Positions 60,601 to 64,000 of a stretch of DNA of 64,000 bases are shown piece after piece. The number at the start of each line of letters is the position of its first letter. Within the stretch, counting starts at the first letter, position 1. Source of the stretch: Diphasiastrum complanatum (lineage: Eukaryota; Streptophyta; Lycopodiopsida; Lycopodiales; Lycopodiaceae); NCBI GenBank assembly GCA_029204225.1, contig CM055103.1:19914925-19978924 (forward strand), in the 5' to 3' direction. The notes under the pieces are model-generated. The model saw only the letters and a list, made by a program, of their open reading frames with translations, did no database searches and was not told the DNA's origin. The translations under genes and the position numbers were made by a program.

Positions 60601-63468
60601 GACACTATATAGGTGCGTCTTGCTTGTACCACCTGGACCATCTACAAAAAACACTCCACCCACTCTCCGAACAACATGCTCACGGACCACACGGTCGAAA
60701 ATCTTTCGTTGATCCACATTCAATCTCTCGATGTCAACTTCAACCTTTGAAGGGTTCTCATCGACAATCATCTCCTCGCGAAACAATGGAGATGAACCAA
60801 ATTCGACATCGGGGACCCTAAACCCAAAATTCACCTACGACTTTTCAGCTACCTGCATGTGTGACTCCACATCACGAATAGCTCTGTCTACTAGAACCTG
60901 ACTCACAAAGATGGTCTCGCACGTTATTGGCTATTCTAACTCGTGCGCATAAACCTCAACTAAATGCGGCTCTATGCTCCACTAGAGCTCCAACGGGTCG
61001 GAAGGGGCACATGTCAAAAGAAGCACAACAAACATGAGACAAAGCTGCAATGGAGTGCCCCATGACATTGCCTCACGCAAGCAGCTACTCCACTCATTTG
61101 CGTCATTTATCAAAAGTCTAGATATACAAACATCTCTGAACGATTGAAACAACTCACCATCAGCCGTGCGCAAGCCTTCAAAGCTGGTTGCACCTTTGAC
61201 ATGAGCCAAAAGAACTCGCATATAGAACCTCTCCCCTTCAGAGGGGTGTACTAAGTACATGCAACCAATGGCAGGGGTTGTCTGCATGTTGATTTGACGG
61301 GTCCACCTATGCGTTTTGATGCAAAGAAGAAATCACAAAACAGTCGTGAAACTGTCGCGACTGCGACTCAACCATGACTCAATGCGATTCGGATGGAGTT
61401 CAGATGTAGTCACTAGATACTGCCAGCTGAATCACTCCTACAGTCCTCCAGAATGTAGTCAGGCACTGCTGATCTACGTTTATAAATTAATGCAGCATTC
61501 AACAAATACAACCAATGTGCGGAATTGAAATGAATGGGAGAATCAGAAATACGAATAACAGCAGATACATTTGCATTCAGGACCACACATCATAAATTGA
61601 CATGTGCACAATGGCTACAAGATCATCTATTGGTTTTCTCAGATTCTTCAAGCACTGCATGCAGATCCATGCAGTGTCTCGCTTACTAGCGGGCTTGCAG
61701 ATCACTATGGATCTTGATCACAGAACTCGTCTCGCTCATAGGCGGACTTCTTGTTTGTATTTTGTCTTGATTGTATACTAGCATCAGACTACTTCATACT
61801 TTCTCTGTATGTTCTATATTTGTCAAGTATCATCCAGTAAGTATATAGTCGCTCTATGTAACCTTGAGATTAGAGTGATTAAGCATCTACAACTAATCAA
61901 GAAATTACAAGAGTGGCAGATTAGCCACGACCTAAAGTGTATCTGCTGATGTCATGCCATCAGGTCAGATATCTGTACTTCTGGGTACTTGCATAATCTT
62001 TGTTGGTACTCTTTGGAATGTGAGGGCAGAAAAGATTTTTTGCGACGTTTTTCGTGTCGCATCGTTGGTTTCGTTTCCGTCGTCTGACTTTCTCATGTTG
62101 GACTGCAAAAGATTCTCGTTCGCAAGGTATTCAACTTGCCCATTTTTGAAGTAGAATAAATTTTTAGGAACATCTTAGCCTTTGTCCATATATTCTTCAA
62201 TCTACTTCTTACAATCCTTAAGTTTTATGAAGAGCTAAGATAAGGGGTGCAACATAGTGATGTGGATCTTGGCAAACTTCAATTTTGTATATTTGACGTA
62301 TTGTGGTGGTGGTAGTCCTGCAAGCAAGCCATCTAGAAACACATCTTTGAAGTCTAGTACCACATCTGGCAACTCTTGTGGAAGATTCTCTGAATGTGAC
62401 TCCTGCTTGCGCCAACTTACCTCTTTGGAATGATTGGAACTACACGGTCATTGCCTTAGATGGCATCCCAAATAAGATCTAACAGTTTGGCATGTATACA
62501 CTTCCACCTTTGAATACACCGCCCCAGTGTTCAGATCAGCTATTTCCCCTCTAATTTGTTTGAGAATTGTGTGCTTTCATCCAAGGATTCCTAGCGTCAT
62601 AGTATCTCGTGCAAGTTTAATGGCAACATGATGAGTTGTTTTATAGATAGGTCAAGTTGCCACTGTTTGCCATAGTGTCCTTCCTTGGTGGTAAGATAAG
62701 TCACCAGAACTTACTTTGAACAAGAAATTGTATGGATGCAAATATCAATAATGATAAATGCTAACTCTCACAGACACATAGTTCCTACATACATTTCCAT
62801 ACATTGGGACTAAGAGCTATTTTTGACTTCGATATTATTCTGCATAGTTGTTAAATTAGCAGCATAAACTCTTTATTTGACAATCGAAAATTGTTATCAC
62901 AAGATCTTGCTACTCAAAAATGGGTCAAATATGGAAATATTTTGCTTTCTATACAAAAGTCCATGTCACGTGAAAATACCAACTTGTCAATATTAGGTTC
63001 ACAAAGTTCCAAAGAGTCTTTTGTTGGATCATGCATGGCAATCTATTGTCCTAATGGATGCACATTTAGATCTCCCAAAAATAAAGTCTTCCATTTCAAT
63101 AAAGCATGTGATAACCACCAAAAATTGCTACTTGCAACAAACCTAAATGATGAAGACTGCCTAACTAGCCTAGCTACTAGTCAACATCATTTTTTGCGGT
63201 TAGTTGACCCTTTGGTCACTAGTATCATTGGTCATGTGTGGTCTATAGATGGACCCTAACATTCCTTCTCCCTTCAGGAACACATCGATCCTTAATAACA
63301 AAATGTTGTAATAAGGGATCATAGCATAACAGGCGGATCTCAATATAGGCAATAGTATCTTTCTTAAAAAGGGCACAAAAACCAACCTTGTGGCGAGCAT
63401 CCAAATGTTTTTGCAAAGTCCTTATGTCTGCTTGAAACCCTGACGAGGCCAAAATGCACTTCTCCGAT
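42770..63468 (-). CDS. PBF1: 20S proteasome subunit beta-6 (PBF1/PSMB1), five 3' exons; 5' end outside window
   Basis: Minus-strand exons in order: 63,468-63,387 (EKCILASSGFQADIRTLQKH, LDARHK); 56,171-56,042 (IYQHEHNKQMSCPAMAQLLS, NTLYYKRFFPYYAFNVVGGL); 55,902-55,760 (GKGCVYTYDAVGSYERVGYS, LDNQLKSASPLLLPAK); 43,079-42,993 (SLTESEAIDLIKDTFASAAE, RDIYT); 42,844-42,770 (GDSMELLVVNASGIRREYME, LKKD, TGA). All junctions are GT-AG and keep frame, giving 172 codons including the stop, about three quarters of the usual roughly 223-aa protein. The product is a non-catalytic beta-ring subunit of the 20S core particle in nucleus and cytosol. The remaining N-terminal part (about 50 aa) must lie beyond 64,000. 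Introns are 7,215, 139, 12,680 and 148 bp; the two large ones contain LTR elements, a LINE and a Helitron scrap. No exon is damaged, so the gene is probably functional. Confidence 0.93.
43100..44460 (-). other. Proteasome intron, 3' part; no element recognised
   Basis: AT-rich intronic sequence; no coding similarity or array seen. Confidence 0.35.
44480..45075. repeat. GGAAC/GTTCC repeat cluster with a perfect 13-bp hairpin
   Basis: AACCATTCCTAAG (44,490-44,502) and CTTAGGAATGGTT (44,510-44,522) form a perfect stem with a 7-base loop. It is followed by CTTCCTAAGGAACGAC and TTAGGAACTGTTCC. Further right are GAACACGAACACGAACAAGA (about 44,738-44,770), GAACTCATGAACTTACGAAC and GGAACAGGAACATGAACAAG (about 45,006). 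Confidence 0.55.
45240..45583 (+). repeat. LTR-like sequence with TATA region
   Basis: GACTTGGATATCCAGTACTC and TTAGTTACGCCACGTCATTC correspond to 24,757-24,815, and TTTTGTATAGTATAAAACC (about 45,500) looks like a TATA region. It is followed by a (CT)n at 45,584-45,632. It is probably a diverged LTR of the 24.7-kb family; whether it belongs to the downstream copia element is uncertain. Confidence 0.5.
45917..46423 (+). CDS. Ser/Pro-rich plus coiled-coil reading frame, unrecognised
   Basis: An open + strand frame of about 168 codons running from just after a TAA (near 45,914) to a TGA at 46,423. First a Ser-rich stretch (TASSSSLSASSSSSISDPPS), then a Pro/Asp part, then from M at 46,130 a heptad-like region (LNNHREKLSSLEAMIHVVQT, LQKLDSSIDDIKKKVAAIKT, KIQQLESQVEQHQTAIRSWA) that should form a coiled coil. 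It lies between an LTR-like segment and a copia gag gene and could be a gag-like or accessory protein of that element. No family recognised. Confidence 0.4.
46790..48690 (+). pseudogene. Ty1/copia gag-pol (gag, zinc knuckle, protease, integrase), truncated
   Basis: From ATG 46,790: KESEAIGSLFSEDRLDGTNY and WSSMMKNLLIAKGLWDLVNG (gag); after a frameshift near 47,060, MYRVKNPARVVYLKNQLSLL, FDELV; zinc knuckle CHYCKKYEHFIKDC (about 47,565); protease DSDATRHMT (usual DSGATRHMT, the catalytic Gly is Asp); LSVSIMLKQGLVVEF; LWHTRFGHLNFASLKKL; EGCILGKFQRKPFP, where one integrase zinc-binding Cys is Tyr; then integrase core DLVHSDVCGPM, FIDNFSHFTW and LRTDRGGEY. The main frame 47,669-48,709 (346 codons) is still open. 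Cut off near 48,685; RT and RNase H are absent and a gypsy element follows. In the proteasome intron, opposite orientation. Confidence 0.9.
48830..51300 (+). pseudogene. Ty3/gypsy gag-pol remnant
   Basis: In order: gag GFPKDYQLEVRRNQLLTLDD and AVRFARIYNDTR (48,860-48,960); basic linker; a protease-end motif LDKVDVILGKGWFYE (about 49,500); RT as a 187-codon open frame 50,041-50,604 with VILVDKKDGGTHLCVDYKEL, KIDLRSEYHQIRIK, FLVLPFGLTNAPATFQHMLN and FIVYLDDILIYSKT (YLDD catalytic box); then RNase H lost; integrase zinc region HEYHDNPCAGHLGSQRMLDL with VHKCGQC (50,895-51,030) and DAIWVILDRLTKMVQFIPTK (51,126-51,185). Stops and frameshifts separate the modules. It ends where GGTTCGAACC motifs begin at 51,303. 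Confidence 0.9.
51303..52042. repeat. GGTTCGAACC-type element, GCAACTATG right end
   Basis: Left cluster: CATGGTTCGAACCAGCTGG (51,306) and CGGTTCGGTTTGAACC. Right cluster: GATTCGAACCGGCC, GGTTCGAACCGG, GTTCGAACCGACTCCG, CGGTTCGAACCGCG, ending CGATTCGTGCAACTATG at 52,042. The right terminus equals the MITE TIR; the left (CATGGTTCG) is a plausible decayed CATAGTTGC. No clear 8-bp duplication, so pairing of the two ends is tentative. Confidence 0.5.
52272..52664. repeat. GGTTCGAACC-type dispersed repeat, copy 2, left part
   Basis: Nearly collinear with 4,489-4,870 (TTTATGGTACCTTTCGAATC, TTTCTACCCTTCGATTATGT, TTTGTGACATTAGCTAGTAA, CCATACATGAGTAGAAAGA). The right part resumes at 55,446 after a LINE. 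About 90 bp present in copy 1 between this point and the (CT)n are missing here. Confidence 0.75.
52665..55445 (+). mobile_element. LINE (non-LTR retrotransposon), endonuclease missing
   Basis: + strand reverse transcriptase: SPWYDTECRSLHQSVTYSH start, then PIHKNGDPIIPSNYRTIMIG, GQAGFRAHYSTADHIFTLCA, YCCFVDFRKAFDSVPRSLLI (motif A), a TAG at 53,592, KKQGCSLSPVLFGLYIDELE, LYVDDVVLVSPTREGLQRQL (YVDD, motif C), SYTYLGVLFSG. C-terminal zinc knuckle CQLCSLGEVESEEHFIFRCP (about 54,715-54,775), then a TGA and further coding-like sequence to about 55,190. No endonuclease domain, so 5'-truncated. The 3' end has hairpin ATGCCTTTTGGCAT and GACATTAATAAAGC followed by CTTT repeats. The YCCFVDFRKAFD-type RT does not look like the usual plant L1 or RTE (from memory). 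Two frame breaks and stops make it inactive. Confidence 0.9.
55446..55577. repeat. GGTTCGAACC-type repeat, copy 2, right part
   Basis: TCTTTGTGGAAAATGC, then AACGGTTCAAACCG, CCGGTTCG, ACGGTTCAAACCGG and CAGTTCGACTCAACTATG (end 55,576). It corresponds to 5,004-5,170 of copy 1. The end CAACTATG resembles the MITE terminus. Confidence 0.65.
56300..57322 (-). other. Proteasome intron, no element recognised
   Basis: AT-rich intron sequence upstream (in gene orientation) of the 56,171 exon; no coding similarity. Confidence 0.35.
57323..57598 (-). mobile_element. hAT-type MITE, copy C, perfect 8-bp target duplication
   Basis: Termini CATAGTTGCACTGC... and ...TGTGCAACTATG, flanked on both sides by exact ATTAGGAT (57,315-57,322 and 57,599-57,606). 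Subterminal motifs: CTAGAAACGCGTCCAGAAAC, AGAAACGCGTTTCTGG on the left; CCAGAACACGTTTCTAGAAA, CGTTTTTCTCCAGAAATGCG on the right. The interior (AAAGCATTAATTAAGGGCAG, GTGGTCCAGTTCAGGTGCAT) matches the reverse complement of copy A near 13,635-13,710. It lacks the G-rich insert. Length 276 bp, non-coding, in a proteasome-gene intron. Confidence 0.88.
58150..59185 (-). pseudogene. Ty3/gypsy RNase H and integrase remnant
   Basis: Minus strand: RNase H end YADHQSLRYFCDAIDLRGRM, ARWVELMQEFDFQIKYCKGE and NQVADALSRL (59,150-58,985); then integrase zinc domain NRILHECHNSPTAGHPGIHR, FYWPKMKNDIEHYVLTCTQW (58,770-58,640), where the second Cys of the C-x2-C pair is Trp; then a degraded core WESISMVFI, LPRTTNGHDAICVVVDSLS (about 58,555-58,470). 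The rest of the core is unreadable. It is cut at about 59,180 by a copia remnant in the opposite orientation. Confidence 0.88.
59185..59699 (+). pseudogene. Ty1/copia RNase H end and polypurine tract
   Basis: An open frame with GFSDSDYAGDVMDRKSISSY, AISWMSKKQVTISLSSSEAK, KEMVWIKRMIKDLHL, IIFCDNQSAQRMASNPTFHA, RSKHIEIQYHFVREQV and SRECVTDIFTKALVKD. This is the complete copia RNase H tail ending in TAG, followed by a polypurine tract GAAGAGGGAG (59,690-59,699). No frameshift: among the best-preserved coding pieces in the window. Confidence 0.92.
59700..60370 (+). repeat. 3' LTR of the copia element
   Basis: Starts TGTGAAAGATTCAACTAG directly after the polypurine tract. ATAAAAGGATGTAACTCG near 59,975 may be its TATA region. 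Runs until Helitron helicase sequence begins at about 60,383; the exact 3' end is not certain. Confidence 0.7.
60380..61290 (-). pseudogene. Helitron helicase (Pif1-like) fragment
   Basis: Minus strand, one frame from 61,287 down: GCMYLVHPSEGERFYMRVLL, GATSFEGLRTADGELFQSFR, NEWSSCLREA, then three TAG stops (about 60,982-60,840), then LNVDQRKIFDRVV, VFFVDGPGGTSKTHLYSVML (Walker A, with Ser replacing the second invariant Gly), GIVALLMTGGRTAHSRFKIP and LIIWDEAPM (Walker B). This is the helicase domain of a RepHel protein. It is truncated after DEAPM by the copia LTR; Rep nuclease and C-terminal helicase motifs are absent. Confidence 0.9.
61300..62200. other. No feature recognised
   Basis: About 0.9 kb in the proteasome intron. 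No coding match; some stretches (for example around 61,620-61,760) have LTR-like character but no proof. Confidence 0.3.
62230..62440 (-). pseudogene. Ty3/gypsy pol fragment (pre-RT segment)
   Basis: Minus strand reads ENLPQELPDVVLDFKDVFLD and GLLAGLPPPQYVKYTKLKFA, matching the LP-x-E-L-x-x-x-L-x-x-F-x-D-V-F-x-x-x-L-P-x-G-L-P-P segment just before gypsy RT. Only this motif is clear. Confidence 0.7.
62450..63385. other. Proteasome intron sequence with an unrecognised open frame
   Basis: A + strand frame at 62,891-63,259 (122 codons; CMAIYCPNGCTFRSPKNKVF, NHQKLLLATNLNDEDCLTSL) is open but matches no family I know and has no supporting context. The rest is featureless. Confidence 0.3.
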
Positions 63469-64000
63469 CTACACAACAATAATATATATTATCATATTGT
63501 AATTTCATTACATTGAGAATCACATTACAGTTTCTTTCCATTATGATATTATACGATTTACAAACATACATTATAGGATAAGAATGATCTTAAAATGTTA
63601 AGATATAGTTGACAAAAAACTAGATTAGCATAGGAAGGAGCCAAATGCTACAACGACCATACCAATCAACCTTCCAAGAAAACATGTTGTGAGGGTGCTT
63701 GGAAAATCTACATCTATAACTTTAATCCTACATGGCATTCAGAACTCTTAAAGATTATAAATAGATATTCACAATACAAAAATTGTTGTTTTAAGTTCCA
63801 TTCATAATAACTAAAAAGTCTACCATCAAATTTGAAAAGCATAAAGTTGAATGCAAAAAGTAATCCACTAGCCATGTAAAGGATAGACCTAGCAATCTGG
63901 CTAATGCAATATCTAGTGACATTTGCTTAAAATCTTGAAGCATTTGTGCTTACAACTTTTCTTTTCATTTGAAAAACTATTTGACCTAATTTAATTTAGT
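63469..64000 (-). other. Proteasome intron continuing past the window edge
   Basis: AT-rich, upstream of the acceptor TGTGTAG at 63,469-63,475. No earlier exon of the proteasome gene is visible before the edge. Confidence 0.4.

Noticed and set aside
62891-63259. 122-codon open frame as a gene in the proteasome intron
   Set aside because: No recognisable motif, no splice or promoter context; length can arise by chance in this composition.

Overview
The window is nuclear DNA of a land plant with large, transposon-filled introns. Signs of this are canonical GT-AG introns up to 12.7 kb inside two conserved housekeeping genes, plant Ty1/copia and Ty3/gypsy remnants, a Helitron helicase, hAT-type elements, a non-L1-looking LINE and long perfect (GA/CT)n microsatellites. 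A fern or another non-flowering vascular plant fits best (inference from the LINE type and intron size); the sequence alone does not settle it. All exon joins and alignments were made by eye.

Two real host genes were found, convergently oriented. (1) On the + strand, 3,309-20,596, a complete 11-exon gene for an ADAL/MAPDA-type adenosine deaminase-like protein (N6-methyl-AMP deaminase) of 378 codons; every junction keeps frame and all metal and catalytic motifs are present. (2) On the - strand, 63,468-42,770, the last five exons of the 20S proteasome beta-6 subunit (PBF1/PSMB1 type); its first exons lie beyond the right edge. In this gene four short exons sit as two close pairs separated by a 12.7-kb intron, and the fifth lies 7.2 kb further upstream.

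Layout. 1-3.3 kb: degenerate intergenic DNA with a gypsy RT scrap. 3.3-20.6 kb: the deaminase gene, whose intron 1 holds a GGTTCGAACC-type repeat and a copia remnant, intron 2 a nested fold-back, and intron 7 (8.7 kb) a complete hAT-type MITE, a gypsy gag scrap, a LINE 3' end and a copia LTR remnant carrying another MITE. 20.6-42.7 kb: intergenic, with gypsy gag-protease, an LTR, an unidentified reading frame, a copia RNase H scrap, many CG-motif palindrome clusters, (GA)n arrays, a 1.25-kb inverted duplication, tandem repeats, and a decaying hAT transposase gene (39.7-41.8 kb). 42.8-63.5 kb: the proteasome gene with copia gag-pol, gypsy pol and a LINE in the large intron, and gypsy, copia, Helitron and gypsy scraps in the next one.

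The main unexplained pattern is a dispersed family of short non-autonomous elements with ends like CATAGTTGC...GCAACTATG and 8-bp target duplications (hAT hallmark). Their subterminal regions are dense arrays of short palindromic motifs whose core differs between copies (AAACGCGTTT, GGAACGNGTTCC, GGTTCGAACC, possibly others), while an internal mark (A/T run next to GCAATATGGGT) is shared across at least the first two types. It reads like one MITE family with diversified transposase-binding ends.
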